Assembly: GCA_902363535.1 (NCBI GenBank)
Contig: CABJAE010000007.1
Span: forward strand, 1 to 64,000
Direction of reading: 5' to 3'
Source of the DNA: Peptoniphilaceae bacterium
GTDB taxonomy: Bacteria; Bacillota; Clostridia; Tissierellales; Peptoniphilaceae
Length of the DNA: 64,000 nt
Shown: piece after piece, positions 26,765 through 35,850 of the stretch
Position numbering within the stretch: the stretch's first letter is position 1
How the letters are laid out: each line of letters starts with the position of its first letter
Position numbers and translations under genes: made by a program
Notes under the pieces: model-generated
Database searches by the model: none
Seen by the model: only the letters and a program-made list of their open reading frames with translations
What the model was told of the DNA's origin: nothing

Positions 26765-28522
26765 ATGGCCATTTATAAAAAAATCTTCGCATATGTACCC
26801 GAGGCGAAGGGTTACGGTTACTTATCTCTGCTCTTATCCATTGCAAGCGCCGCAGGTCTCGTGGCGGGCTATTATTTCGTCTACTGCGTTATGGTGGCGT
26901 TGATTCAAGAAGGCAACGTCGCCCACGCCATGGCGCTCTCTATTCGCGCCATGATTACCTTGACGGTAGGCAGTTTGCTTTATTTCGCATCGGGCTTCGC
27001 ATCCCATAAATTAGGTTTTCACTTGGAAACCAATCTTCGCAAAAAAGGCATCGACGGCGTGGCAAAAGCCAGCTTCCGCTTTTTCGATCTCAATCCCAGC
27101 GGCGTCGTTCGCAAAACCATCGACGACAACGCCGGGTTAACGCACCAATCGGTGGCACACATGATTCCCGATTTAGGGCAAGCTTTTGTCGTGCCCATTC
27201 TAAGTTTGATCTTAGGTTTTTACGTGAGCATTCGATTGGGCATCGTCCTCGTCGTCCTTATCGCCGTCGGCGGTGTTCTCTTTAAATCCATGATGGGCGG
27301 GGAAACAAAATTTATTCAAATTTACCAAGACGCCTTAAAGCGCATGAGTGCCGAAACGGTGGAATACATTCGGGGCATTCAAGTTGTCAAAATTTTCGGC
27401 GCCGACGTTCAATCCTTTAAAGCACTTCACGACGCCATTCACGATTACGCAAAATACGCCTACGCCTATTCCAAATCCTGCAAATTGCCCTACACGGCGA
27501 TTCAATGGCTCTTAATCGGCGTCATCGCCATCGTCATGGTTCCCCTGTCATTCTACTTACACCGCGTAGGCGATATGCGTTCTTTCTACGTGGAACTGAT
27601 CATGCTCCTCTTTATTTCGGGGGTCGTCTTTTCATCCCTCATGCGGATCATGTATTCCAGCATATATATTTTTAACGCCAACTACGCCCTTTCCAATTTA
27701 GAGAAAATGTACGACGACATGCTGAAAGATAAAATCGCCTTTGGAACGAAGGAAACATTCGACGGGGAAGACATCGCCTTTTCCCACGTGGATTTCGGTT
27801 ACGGGGACAAGCCCGTCTTTAAGGATTTCAACCTGAACTTGGAAGGGGGCAAAACCTACGCCCTTATCGGCGCGTCGGGATCGGGGAAATCCACCCTCGC
27901 CAAACTCCTTTCCGGATTTTATAAAATCGACGGCGGCGACATTTTCATCGGCGGAACGCCTTTGTCCGATTATTCGGAAAAAGCCGTGGCGAAAAACATC
28001 GCCTTTATTTTCCAAGATCCGAAACTCTTTAACGGCTCCATATTCGACAACATCGCCGTCGCCAAAGGCGGCGCCACGGAAGACGAGGTGTTGAAGGCGC
28101 TGAAAGACGCCGCCTCCATGGACATTATCGAAAACCTGCCCGAGGGCATCCACACCTTAATCGGCGCCAAAGGCGTGTACCTTTCCGGTGGAGAAAAACA
28201 ACGGATCGCCATTGCCCGCGCCATGCTGAAAGACGCAAAAATCGTGGTAATGGACGAAGCCAGCGCCGCCATCGACGCCGACAATGAGTACAAATTGCAG
28301 GCATCCTTTAAAAAGCTCATGGAGGGCAAAACCGTTATTATGATCGCCCACCGCTTGACGAGCGTGCGAAACGTAGATGAAATCCTCGTCATGGAAAAGG
28401 GGAAGGTTGTGGAGCGAGGAAGCCACGACGTGCTGATGGCAAAAGACAGCTACTACAAGCGGGAACTTTTGCGCTATAACATGGCCAATGATTGGAGGAT
28501 CAACGATGAAAGAGCACTTTAA
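26765..28522 (+). CDS. ABC half-transporter, permease-ATPase fusion (YbtP/IrtA-like)
   Basis: A 585-residue exporter-fold protein: a six-helix membrane domain (about 1-315), then an ATPase with Walker A GASGSGKST, signature LSGGEKQRIAIARA and Walker B IVVMDEASAAID. It overlaps the next half-transporter by 17 bases, so the two should form a heterodimer. Such pairs with an MptD-type ECF set occur in iron-regulated uptake loci (for example the YbtPQ-like genes of equibactin clusters), where the exporter fold works as a siderophore importer. The Fur-like box just upstream supports this. Drug or peptide export is the alternative. Confidence 0.82.
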   Translation: MAIYKKIFAYVPEAKGYGYLSLLLSIASAAGLVAGYYFVYCVMVALIQEGNVAHAMALSIRAMITLTVGSLLYFASGFASHKLGFHLETNLRKKGIDGVAKASFRFFDLNPSGVVRKTIDDNAGLTHQSVAHMIPDLGQAFVVPILSLILGFYVSIRLGIVLVVLIAVGGVLFKSMMGGETKFIQIYQDALKRMSAETVEYIRGIQVVKIFGADVQSFKALHDAIHDYAKYAYAYSKSCKLPYTAIQWLLIGVIAIVMVPLSFYLHRVGDMRSFYVELIMLLFISGVVFSSLMRIMYSSIYIFNANYALSNLEKMYDDMLKDKIAFGTKETFDGEDIAFSHVDFGYGDKPVFKDFNLNLEGGKTYALIGASGSGKSTLAKLLSGFYKIDGGDIFIGGTPLSDYSEKAVAKNIAFIFQDPKLFNGSIFDNIAVAKGGATEDEVLKALKDAASMDIIENLPEGIHTLIGAKGVYLSGGEKQRIAIARAMLKDAKIVVMDEASAAIDADNEYKLQASFKKLMEGKTVIMIAHRLTSVRNVDEILVMEKGKVVERGSHDVLMAKDSYYKRELLRYNMANDWRINDERAL

Positions 28523-30224
28523 AAAGAAATTCCATGTAACCGAAGAAGGTGCACAGGGATTGGTGCGTGCCGTATGGGCGAGCTTTATCGTCAACGTCAT
28601 CGCCATGTTTCCCGTCATGATTCTTATGTTGCTGGGTCAGCAGATTTTAGAAGGCACATTCTATTCGCAAACACTTTATTTCGCGCTATCTCTCGGCATT
28701 TGCGTCATATTGTTTGTCGCTCTCCTCGTGGAGTACGAGCGCATGTATAACGCCACATACAAAGAATCGGCGAACTTGCGAGAAAATTTAGGGAAGACTT
28801 TGGCGAAATTGCCTCTGGCCTTTTTCTCAAAACGCAATTTAAGCGATTTGGCACAATCCATTATGTCCGACGTGGATGCTATGGAACACGCCATGAGCCA
28901 CGCCATTCCGAAAATTTACGGGCTCTACCTCTTCATTCCCATTCTCGGCATCATGCTGTTGATAGGGAATGTTAAGCTGGGCCTTGCGGTCATCCTTCCC
29001 ATGACCCTGCGCCTCTTAATCCTCGTCGCGTTTAAAGGAGAAGGCATTAAGAGTAATAAAAAATACTTCGATCAGCTGCGAGCCAATGCGGAAGATTTTC
29101 AAGAGGCCATCGAGCTGCATCAGGAAATCCGGAGCTACCATTTAACGGATGACGTTCAAAAGGATCTTTACACCAAAATGGACGAAAGCGAAAAGATCCA
29201 TATGAAGACCGAAGGCGTTAACTTCATCATTATAGCTTTGTCGAATTTATTCTCTTTCATTAGTCTCGGCATCGTTCTTTACGTCGGCGTCGGCCTTCTC
29301 GCCAAAGGGGAAGTGAGTTTACTCTATGTCGTAGGCTATGTCCTCGCCGCCATGAAGCTTAAAGATTTAATTGATCTTTCCAACGAAACGGCTTTGGAAA
29401 TTCGCTACATTACCCCTCGCGTCGAAAATATAGCTTCTATTCAAGATGCGCCCCTCCAAAAGGGAAAAGACGTGGATCTTCGTCGCGTAAGCATTGATGT
29501 AGAAGATGTTCACTTCGGATACGGCGAAAAGAACGTGCTGGACGGCGTGAACTTCACCGCTCGCCAAGGGGACGTTACCGCCCTCGTCGGCCCCAGCGGC
29601 TGCGGCAAGAGTACCCTCTTAAAACTCATGAGCCGCCTTTACGATTACGATTCCGGCGCCATTCGCATCGACGACTACGACATTCAAAATGTTTCCACCG
29701 ACTCCCTCTTTAAAAAGACATCCATCGTCTTCCAAGACGTGATGCTGTTTAATACGAGCGTCATGGAAAACATCCGCATCGGGCGTTTGGATGCCACCGA
29801 CGAGGAAGTAAAAGAAGCGGCGCGTATGGCCAATTGCATGGACTTTATCGACGAAATGCCCGAAGGGTTTGATACGGCCATCGGAGAAAACGGACAGGAA
29901 CTTTCCGGCGGTCAACGGCAACGGCTTTCCATCGCCCGCGCCTTCTTAAAAGATGCGCCCATATTAATTCTCGACGAAATCGCATCCAGCTTGGATGTAG
30001 AAAACGAACGGGCCATTCAACAATCGCTGAACCATTTGATTCAAAATAAGACCGTGGTCATCATTTCCCACCGCTTAAAGAGCGTGGAAAAAGCGGATAA
30101 AATCGTCGTCTTAAACAAAGGAAAAGTCGAGGGGGAAGGCAGACATGACGAACTGCTGAAGATCTCGCCGACCTACCGAAACCTTATAGAAAAATCTGAA
30201 ATGGCGGAAGCCTTTGTGTATTAG
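28506..30224 (+). CDS. ABC half-transporter, permease-ATPase fusion (YbtQ/IrtB-like)
   Basis: About 572 residues with six helices in 1-300 and a C-terminal ATPase: Walker A GPSGCGKST, signature LSGGQRQRLSIARA, Walker B ILILDEIASSLD. The ATG at 28506 is used because TGGAGG precedes it within the end of the preceding gene. The partner is the upstream half-transporter. Sequence divergence between the two argues for a heterodimer rather than a recent duplication. Confidence 0.82.
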   Translation: MKEHFKKKFHVTEEGAQGLVRAVWASFIVNVIAMFPVMILMLLGQQILEGTFYSQTLYFALSLGICVILFVALLVEYERMYNATYKESANLRENLGKTLAKLPLAFFSKRNLSDLAQSIMSDVDAMEHAMSHAIPKIYGLYLFIPILGIMLLIGNVKLGLAVILPMTLRLLILVAFKGEGIKSNKKYFDQLRANAEDFQEAIELHQEIRSYHLTDDVQKDLYTKMDESEKIHMKTEGVNFIIIALSNLFSFISLGIVLYVGVGLLAKGEVSLLYVVGYVLAAMKLKDLIDLSNETALEIRYITPRVENIASIQDAPLQKGKDVDLRRVSIDVEDVHFGYGEKNVLDGVNFTARQGDVTALVGPSGCGKSTLLKLMSRLYDYDSGAIRIDDYDIQNVSTDSLFKKTSIVFQDVMLFNTSVMENIRIGRLDATDEEVKEAARMANCMDFIDEMPEGFDTAIGENGQELSGGQRQRLSIARAFLKDAPILILDEIASSLDVENERAIQQSLNHLIQNKTVVIISHRLKSVEKADKIVVLNKGKVEGEGRHDELLKISPTYRNLIEKSEMAEAFVY

Positions 30225-30232
30225 GAGGAAGT

Positions 30233-30814
30233 ATGAAGAATGAAAAATTAAAGGTCAAAGATCTCGTTACCATCGGGATCTTTTACGTTATCTATTCTAT
30301 TGTAATATTCGGCGTCGGCATGATCGGCATGATCCCTATTTTATTTTTAATCTATCCGACCATTCTCGGCATCGTTAGCGGCGTCATCGTCATGTTGTTT
30401 ATGGCGAAAGAGCAAAAACCCTGGGCGCTTTTTATCTTCGGAATGTTGACGCCCCTGGGAATGTTTGTCATGGGGCATACTTACGTGGTGCCTGTCCACG
30501 CATTGGTGGTAATGTTGATCGCCGAATTTATTCGCCGAGGCGGAAATTATCGTTCCTTTAAATATAACGCCATCGCCTTTGGTATTTTTAACATGTGGAT
30601 TTGCGGATCCCTTATGCAAATGCTCTTAGTAAAGGAAAAATACATGGAAATGTGCGCCATGATGGGATCGGATTATGTTCAAGCCCTTGAAAAACTTATC
30701 ACCTACCCCCATATGGCCATCGTCTACGTAGGAGCTTTTATGGGCGGCATCGTCGGCGCGTGGATCGGCCGCGCCATGCTTAAAAAACACTTCATTAAGG
30801 CGGGCATTGCGTAA
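30233..30814 (+). CDS. MptD-family ECF transporter S component
   Basis: A 193-residue membrane protein with about six helices, opening LKVKDLVTIGIFYVIYSIVIFGVGMIG, the pattern of MptD-family S components. GNYRSFKYNAIAFGIFNMW lies in the middle. It binds the substrate for the dedicated EcfT and double ATPase that follow. AGGAGG stands before the ATG, eight bases after the ABC gene. The substrate is unassigned for most MptD proteins; here the context suggests iron, haem or a metallophore. Confidence 0.8.
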   Translation: MKNEKLKVKDLVTIGIFYVIYSIVIFGVGMIGMIPILFLIYPTILGIVSGVIVMLFMAKEQKPWALFIFGMLTPLGMFVMGHTYVVPVHALVVMLIAEFIRRGGNYRSFKYNAIAFGIFNMWICGSLMQMLLVKEKYMEMCAMMGSDYVQALEKLITYPHMAIVYVGAFMGGIVGAWIGRAMLKKHFIKAGIA

Positions 30815-31503
30815 TGAATGGAACGCCAAATGTTTCATTTAATCCAAACCCCATTACAAAATTTATTGTTACCATGCTCGTAAGCTTTACCGTATTACAC
30901 CCCATTGGGTTCTTTGCCTGGGGTGTGATGGTGTGGATCAGTTTGTTCTTTTGGTTGAGAGGATTTAAAAAAGAAGCATTGCAAAGCTTTTTGGTTTTCG
31001 CTCTTCTTTATTTCCTGCCGAATTTTGAAGGCGCCATGGCCCTTCCCGGATTTTTAAAAATGTTTGTCGCCCTTTTCGTCGTGGTTAAAATATTTTACTT
31101 GCCTTTTATGGCGGGGAAATACCTGATTCAAACATCTGACGTAGGCGATATTATCACCTCTATGGATACCGTCCATGTGCCACGAGCCATTGCCATCCCC
31201 GTCGCCGTCATGTTTCGTTTTTTTCCTTCCTTTAAGGAAGAACACCATCACATTAAGCAGGCGATGAAAATACGAGGGATTACGTGGAAAAATCCTTTGC
31301 GCTACGGGGAATATGTAAGCGTTCCGTTGCTCATTTTATCGTCGACTATTGCCGATGATATTGCCATGGCGGCGGAAACGCGGGGAATCGGCATCGAGGG
31401 AGAGAAAACGCGCTTTCGGGAAGTGAAACGCGGCGTCGTCGACCTCGTGTATTTTCTCGGCGTGTTCGGTTTTGTATTGGGAGGCTGGTTATGCTTGAGA
31501 TAA
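30814..31503 (+). CDS. EcfT-type transmembrane subunit of the dedicated ECF module
   Basis: A 229-residue EcfT/CbiQ-type protein. The coupling motifs appear as KQAMKIRGITW near 150 and AAETRGIGI near 190, the A-R-G-like signatures that grip the ATPases. Its ATG shares one base with the stop of the S component. It is far shorter and different from the ecfT at 11427, marking a separate group I module. Confidence 0.88.
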   Translation: MNGTPNVSFNPNPITKFIVTMLVSFTVLHPIGFFAWGVMVWISLFFWLRGFKKEALQSFLVFALLYFLPNFEGAMALPGFLKMFVALFVVVKIFYLPFMAGKYLIQTSDVGDIITSMDTVHVPRAIAIPVAVMFRFFPSFKEEHHHIKQAMKIRGITWKNPLRYGEYVSVPLLILSSTIADDIAMAAETRGIGIEGEKTRFREVKRGVVDLVYFLGVFGFVLGGWLCLR

Positions 31504-32879
31504 AACATCTGTCCTTAACGTATGGCGAGGCCGAAAAAAGCTTACACGACATTACCTTTTCTGTGGCGGACGGCGAATGCGTCTTGCTCGCGGGAAAGAG
31601 CGGATCCGGCAAATCTTCCATTTTACGCGCCATCAACGGCATCGCCCCTTCTTACGACGGGGCATCCCTCGAAGGGGAAATACTGATCGACGGTCGTGCA
31701 GTTGAAAAAATGAGCATGGCCGATCTGTCCCAAATGATAGCCAGCGTGTTTCAAAATCCCAAGACCCATTTTTTCAATGTGGATACGACCTTGGAACTGG
31801 TATTTTATTTGGAGAACATAGGCCTTTGTCGCGAAAAAATGAAGGAGCGATTACAGAAAATGCTCGCTCTTTTCCATATCGAACATTTAATGAATCGTGA
31901 TATTTTTAAATTATCCGGCGGCGAAAAACAAGTCTTGAGTATCGCCGCAGCCTATATAAGCGGTGCACCCATCATCCTGCTCGACGAACCGTCGTCAAAT
32001 TTAGATGAAAAGGCGACCCGAACCTTACACGATATGCTTTATGTGCTAAAACGAGAAGGCATCACATTAGTGATTGCCGAACATCGGCTTTATTACCTTA
32101 TGGATCTCGTGGATAGAATATATCTTATGGAGAAGGGAAGGCTGAAAACAACGTTTAATAAAAGTGCGTTTTTGGATCTTTCCGAAAAAGCGTTGTACGC
32201 CCAAGGGTTACGTTCGACGCAACATGTGGCGTTAAATGAAAAGTCGGGAAAGTGTAACGGCTCGGATCTCAAAATCCACTGTTTACAGCATTTTTTTGAG
32301 GGATCGGCCAAGGGATTTTCCGTAGAAGGTATTGGCCTTGCAAAAGGAAAGGTTTACGGCATCGTCGGAACCAATGGTTGTGGAAAATCCACATTCCTCA
32401 GAAGCCTTCTCGGCATCGAAAATAGTGCGAAAGACGATATCGAGTTTAAAGGATCGACACTATCGCGACGTAAACGGCTGGCACATTCCGCATTGGTTAT
32501 GCAGGATGTGAACCATCAACTTTTCAGTGATACCGTGGCGGGGGAAGTCGTGCTCGGGCAAAAGACGATCGACGAGGAAAGGCGCGAACGAATATTGGAT
32601 CGCTTAAACCTTTTGGATAAGAAAAAGCGCCATCCCATGAGTTTGTCCGGCGGCGAAAAGCAACGGGTCGCCATTGCTTCGGTTTTATTGAGCGATCGGG
32701 AAATTATCGGTTTTGACGAGCCGACAAGCGGAATGGATTTCGAAAACATGGTAAGTATTTCAAAGCTTATGCGGTCCATGGCGAGAGACGGAGCGATTTT
32801 AATCGTCGTGTCCCACGATACGGAATTTTTAAATCGTACGGCAGATGAGATCATCGACATGGGTTCTTTCGGAATTTAA
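31491..32879 (+). CDS. Fused double ECF ATPase (EcfA1-EcfA2 type)
   Basis: One 462-residue chain with two ABC domains. The first has GKSGSGKSS, LSGGEKQVLSIAAA and ILLDEPSSNLD; the second has GTNGCGKST, LSGGEKQRVAIASV and IGFDEPTSGMD. The fusion replaces the two separate ATPases of group II modules. It overlaps the EcfT gene by 13 bases and is the last gene of the operon. The transcript ends at a hairpin containing insertion-sequence ends. Confidence 0.9.
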   Translation: MLEIKHLSLTYGEAEKSLHDITFSVADGECVLLAGKSGSGKSSILRAINGIAPSYDGASLEGEILIDGRAVEKMSMADLSQMIASVFQNPKTHFFNVDTTLELVFYLENIGLCREKMKERLQKMLALFHIEHLMNRDIFKLSGGEKQVLSIAAAYISGAPIILLDEPSSNLDEKATRTLHDMLYVLKREGITLVIAEHRLYYLMDLVDRIYLMEKGRLKTTFNKSAFLDLSEKALYAQGLRSTQHVALNEKSGKCNGSDLKIHCLQHFFEGSAKGFSVEGIGLAKGKVYGIVGTNGCGKSTFLRSLLGIENSAKDDIEFKGSTLSRRKRLAHSALVMQDVNHQLFSDTVAGEVVLGQKTIDEERRERILDRLNLLDKKKRHPMSLSGGEKQRVAIASVLLSDREIIGFDEPTSGMDFENMVSISKLMRSMARDGAILIVVSHDTEFLNRTADEIIDMGSFGI

Positions 32880-32891
32880 AAGCATTAAACG

Positions 32892-32984
32892 AAAAAAGCA
32901 GGTTAACCTTAGTAGAGTGACCCCATAAAGTTGGACCCGGAAATCCAACCTTTGGGAGTCAGTGCACTTCGGATCTGCTTTTTT
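32892..32984 (+). terminator. Operon terminator interrupted by IS-end palindrome
   Basis: The outer arms AAAAAAGCAG (32892-32901) and CTGCTTTTTT (32975-32984) pair and a T-run follows. They are separated by about 70 bases containing a pair of insertion-sequence tips that themselves fold. The result is one long hairpin. Confidence 0.6.
32918..32961. repeat. Back-to-back IS3-type terminal repeats (element remnant or tiny MITE)
   Basis: TGACCCCATAAAGTTGGA faces TCCAACCTTTGGGAGTCA across a few bases. TGACCCC-AAAGTTGGA is typical of IS3-family left ends. Both ends are present and the body is gone, leaving 44 bases. Confidence 0.6.
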
Positions 32985-33015
32985 TGTTGCACTTCAATTA
33001 ATTATTCAAGGCAAT

Positions 33016-33233
33016 AAAAAAGACCCGGACCTCGCCGGATCTTTGGATCCCCCGCTGGGCCGGGCTTCGTATAATTCAGACCCGCCCTTAAAGTAAAGGT
33101 GGGTAATTTGCTAACTACGTCTAACTTCCACTCAGTGGAGGCTTGTTATAGGTAACTAGACACAATTTCCCGTGTCTGATTTGTCGGTTGAATTAATAGA
33201 AGGTATCGAACCCCGCAGGGGTTATTTAACTTG
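33016..33233 (-). ncRNA. Structured small RNA, 6S RNA candidate
   Basis: About 215 nucleotides with no open frame. It has a near-consensus promoter at the 5' end (right side) and a terminator (GATCCGG/CCGGGTC then six T) at the 3' end. The two ends pair: CCCC..GGGG, GGG-TTCG with CGAA-CCC, and TAATTCA with TGAATTA. Internally AGACAC/GTGTCT, TCCACT/AGTGGA and ACCC/GGGT hairpins are seen. A closed rod with an interrupted middle and a 3'-strand hairpin fits 6S RNA, which sequesters RNA polymerase. Another highly expressed structured RNA (for example raiA-type) is possible. Existence is firmer than identity. Confidence 0.6.
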
Positions 33234-33238
33234 TCTTT

Positions 33239-33267
33239 ATTATACTACGACGGCCCCGCTTAATCAA
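33239..33267 (-). promoter_or_regulatory. Strong promoter of the structured RNA
   Basis: Minus strand: -35 TTGATT (33267-33262), 17-base spacer, perfect -10 TATAAT (33244-33239). Confidence 0.85.
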
Positions 33268-33285
33268 GATCGCCACCGGGGCCTG

Positions 33286-34134
33286 TCATTCGCTTAAGTA
33301 ACTTACCCACTCGTTTGGCATAGGCGATGTAAAGACCATGGGCGCCTTTGTGCGGGGATGGACGATGGAAATTTTGTGCACGTGAAGATGCACGCCGCCG
33401 CATCCGCCGCCGTAGAGTTCGTCGCCGAGGACGGGATGGCCCACATGAGCCATATGGCAGCGGATTTGGTGGGTACGCCCGGTGTCGAGTTTTATCTCAA
33501 GCAGACTCACCTCGCCTGTTTGAAGGGGCTTATAGTGGGTCACGGCGCTTTGGCCGTCGTCTCTTACGACGCGCACGAGGCTTCTCTCCCCCACACCTAT
33601 GGGTGCATTTACCGTTCCAGCTTCCTTCACTACCCCCTTCACCAGAGCGAGATAAGTCTTGTTTTTCGTGTGGTCCTTTTCGAGGACGCCGTAGGCGTAG
33701 GGATTTTTTGCCACCACCAAAAGCCCGGTGGTCTCCCTGTCCAGCCGCCCGAGCATGCGCACCTTCCGCCGAATGCCCTTGGACTGAAAATAGCCCCACA
33801 CCTCGTTGGCCAAGGTGTGATCGGGATACATTTTGCAGGGCATGGCGGGAATCACGCCCTTGTCGATGACGAGGAGATCTTCGTCTTCGTAGCAAATTTT
33901 TTGTTTCATGGGCGCCGGTGCGAGATTCGACTCTTCGTCGGCAAAGGCCACGGCCACCGCCGCGCGTGCCTCCAGGGGCGTGGATTTAACAATCACCTCG
34001 CCCTTGGCGGTGACCAGGCCCGCGAGAAAGGCGCGGCGAATATGGGTGTGGGAAAAGCCCAGGCTTTTTAGGAAGCTATCGGCCCGGGCATAATTTTTTT
34101 CTGTAATAAATTTCATGGTGTCTGTACTTTTCAT
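33286..34134 (-). CDS. RluA-family pseudouridine synthase
   Basis: A 282-residue enzyme with an S4-like N-terminal segment (about 15-60) and a catalytic domain. The catalytic motif is RLDRETTGLLVVAKN, Asp being the nucleophile, with GRTHQIRCHMAHVGHPVLGD later. It modifies uridines in rRNA or tRNA; the exact target within RluA/RluC/RluD types is not clear. AAGGGG precedes the ATG at 34134. Divergent from nadK. Confidence 0.9.
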   Translation of the reverse strand: MKSTDTMKFITEKNYARADSFLKSLGFSHTHIRRAFLAGLVTAKGEVIVKSTPLEARAAVAVAFADEESNLAPAPMKQKICYEDEDLLVIDKGVIPAMPCKMYPDHTLANEVWGYFQSKGIRRKVRMLGRLDRETTGLLVVAKNPYAYGVLEKDHTKNKTYLALVKGVVKEAGTVNAPIGVGERSLVRVVRDDGQSAVTHYKPLQTGEVSLLEIKLDTGRTHQIRCHMAHVGHPVLGDELYGGGCGGVHLHVHKISIVHPRTKAPMVFTSPMPNEWVSYLSE

Positions 34135-34192
34135 TTTTCCCCTTTTGTTTTACCATATATGTGAAGGAAGTTTTTAACAAGGAGGTGAACTT

Positions 34193-34993
34193 GTGGCAAG
34201 TCCCATCATCAATATTATATCGAACTCGAATTTCGAGAGTCGCAAGACCACGAAGCGCCTGATTCAGAAATTGAAGCAGCACCACTTCACGCCCACGACG
34301 ACGCTCTCGCCGAAAGCGGAACTGACCATTACCGTCGGCGGCGACGGCGCCTTTATTAAAGCGGTCAACCGCATGAATTTTTCGTCCACGCCCATCGTGG
34401 GAATTAACACGGGCCACTTGGGCTTTTATCAGGAGATCAATCCGGATCGCTTGGATGCCTTTATCGAAGATTACAAAAACAAAAATTACCACATCGAGGC
34501 GCTTCCCATTTTAGGCGCGGAAATTTACACCAATCAGAAAAAGTTTTACGTTCAGGCCATTAACGAAATCGTGTTAAAGGCGCAAAATTCAAAGGTCATT
34601 CACATGAACGTTTTTATCGACCGCAACCATTTGGAGAAATTTTCCGGCGACGGCATGCTGGTCTCCACGCCTTCCGGCTCCAGCGGCTACAATCTGTCCC
34701 TAGGCGGCGGCATGATCCACCCCAAGGTGGAGGCCATGGCCATGACGCCCATGGCGCCCATATCGTCCCAAAGCTACCGCTCCCTCACCACGTCCATCGT
34801 GATTCCCGGCGAACACGTCATTTCTCTCGTCCCGGAACGGCGCTACGCCAACAGCAATCTGGTCCTGGTCGACGGCAGGGAACACAGTTACACGCAGATG
34901 AAGCGGATCAATATTCGCTTCGCCGACAAGCGCATTCATAAATTAGTCATGGAAAACAATTATTGGGAAAACATTAAGAGCAAATTCCTGTAA
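34193..34993 (+). CDS. nadK: NAD kinase
   Basis: A 266-residue kinase making NADP from NAD. GGDGAFIKAV near residue 45 carries the catalytic Asp and GINTGHLGFYQEI follows. FSGDGMLVSTPSGSSGYNLSLGG is the conserved substrate loop. The start is GTG with AGGAGGTG five bases upstream. Divergent from the pseudouridine synthase, with about 58 bases between. Confidence 0.94.
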   Translation: MASPIINIISNSNFESRKTTKRLIQKLKQHHFTPTTTLSPKAELTITVGGDGAFIKAVNRMNFSSTPIVGINTGHLGFYQEINPDRLDAFIEDYKNKNYHIEALPILGAEIYTNQKKFYVQAINEIVLKAQNSKVIHMNVFIDRNHLEKFSGDGMLVSTPSGSSGYNLSLGGGMIHPKVEAMAMTPMAPISSQSYRSLTTSIVIPGEHVISLVPERRYANSNLVLVDGREHSYTQMKRINIRFADKRIHKLVMENNYWENIKSKFL

Positions 34994-35018
34994 AAAAGGC
35001 CCCGCGAGGGCTTTTTTT
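34992..35018 (+). terminator. Terminator of nadK
   Basis: GCCC (34999-35002) pairs with GGGC (35008-35011), flanked by A- and T-runs, immediately after the stop. Confidence 0.82.
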
Positions 35019-35026
35019 CATGCCAA

Positions 35027-35047
35027 GAAAAAAGAGCCCGCCGGCTC
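35027..35047 (-). terminator. Terminator of the J-domain gene
   Basis: GAGCC (35034-35038) pairs with GGCTC (35043-35047). On the minus strand six T follow. Confidence 0.82.
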
Positions 35048-35061
35048 CTCTTTCTTCTCGC

Positions 35062-35850
35062 CTACTGCTTCTTTCCGTACATGGATTTGTAGCGGGCGAT
35101 GTTTTCGTCGTTTAAAAAGTCGTTGGCCGCGTTGATTTCCTGAAAAATCTGCGTCGTGTCCTTGTCGGGATTTAAATCCGGGTGGTACTTTTTGGCGAGC
35201 TTCTTGTAAGCCAGGCGAATTTCGTACTTGTCGGCGTTTACGTCCACGCCCAAACGCTCGATGGCGGCTTCGTATTTTTCCTTAAAGCCACCGTCGTAGG
35301 CTCCTTGGTAGCCGCCCTGATTGTAGCTGCCTTCATTATAATTGCCGTAGGCGCCGCCGTAGGAATTGGCCTGATTAAAAAAGGCTTCGAAGCGCTGCCG
35401 GAAAAGCTCCTCTTCCATGCGGGCGCGGGCCTCTTCTTGGCGGCGACGCTCTTCTTCAATTTTCCGTTGGTAGCGCCTGCCGTAGTCGCCCATAGTTTCG
35501 TAGGTAATATCTTTTCCCAAAAGATAGTAGTCGGCCCGCTCGTAGAAAAATTCCGTCACCATGTATTGCAGGTACTTGAGCCGACTGACGGCAAAGGAGC
35601 CGATGACGGGAAAGATCAGTATGAGAAGCAGAATTCCGCCCCAGTTCGTGCCGCCTCGGGAGGAAAAGCTCATCGGAATTAAAAAGATGAAGAAGAACAA
35701 GCATCCCCCGAAAAATAACAGAGACAAGAGCAGGCTGCGAAAGGAGCGGAAGAGCTCCGTAAGCATGCTGAACACCGTAATAAAAAATTCCAGCACGTAG
35801 TCGATGATCGTTCCCACGTATTTAAAAAAGTTTCCGTAAAGTTTATTCAT
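35062..35850 (-). CDS. Membrane protein with C-terminal J domain
   Basis: About 262 residues: N-terminal hydrophobic segments (about 12-70), a charged Arg/Glu-rich middle, a Tyr/Gly/Asn/Gln-rich linker ([18 protein letters not shown]) and a C-terminal J domain with the HPD motif in [11 protein letters not shown] domains stimulate DnaK ATPase; the membrane anchor places this one at the inner face. The inverted order (J domain last) sets it apart from DnaJ. The ATG at 35850 has GGAGGG upstream and overlaps the zincin gene by eight bases. Confidence 0.82.
   Translation of the reverse strand: MNKLYGNFFKYVGTIIDYVLEFFITVFSMLTELFRSFRSLLLSLLFFGGCLFFFIFLIPMSFSSRGGTNWGGILLLILIFPVIGSFAVSRLKYLQYMVTEFFYERADYYLLGKDITYETMGDYGRRYQRKIEEERRRQEEARARMEEELFRQRFEAFFNQANSYGGAYGNYNEGSYNQGGYQGAYDGGFKEKYEAAIERLGVDVNADKYEIRLAYKKLAKKYHPDLNPDKDTTQIFQEINAANDFLNDENIARYKSMYGKKQ

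Noticed and set aside
33100..33240. Plus-strand reading of the structured RNA region as a riboswitch for a downstream gene
   Set aside because: The next plus-strand gene is nadK, over 900 bases away, and both promoter and terminator point to the minus strand.
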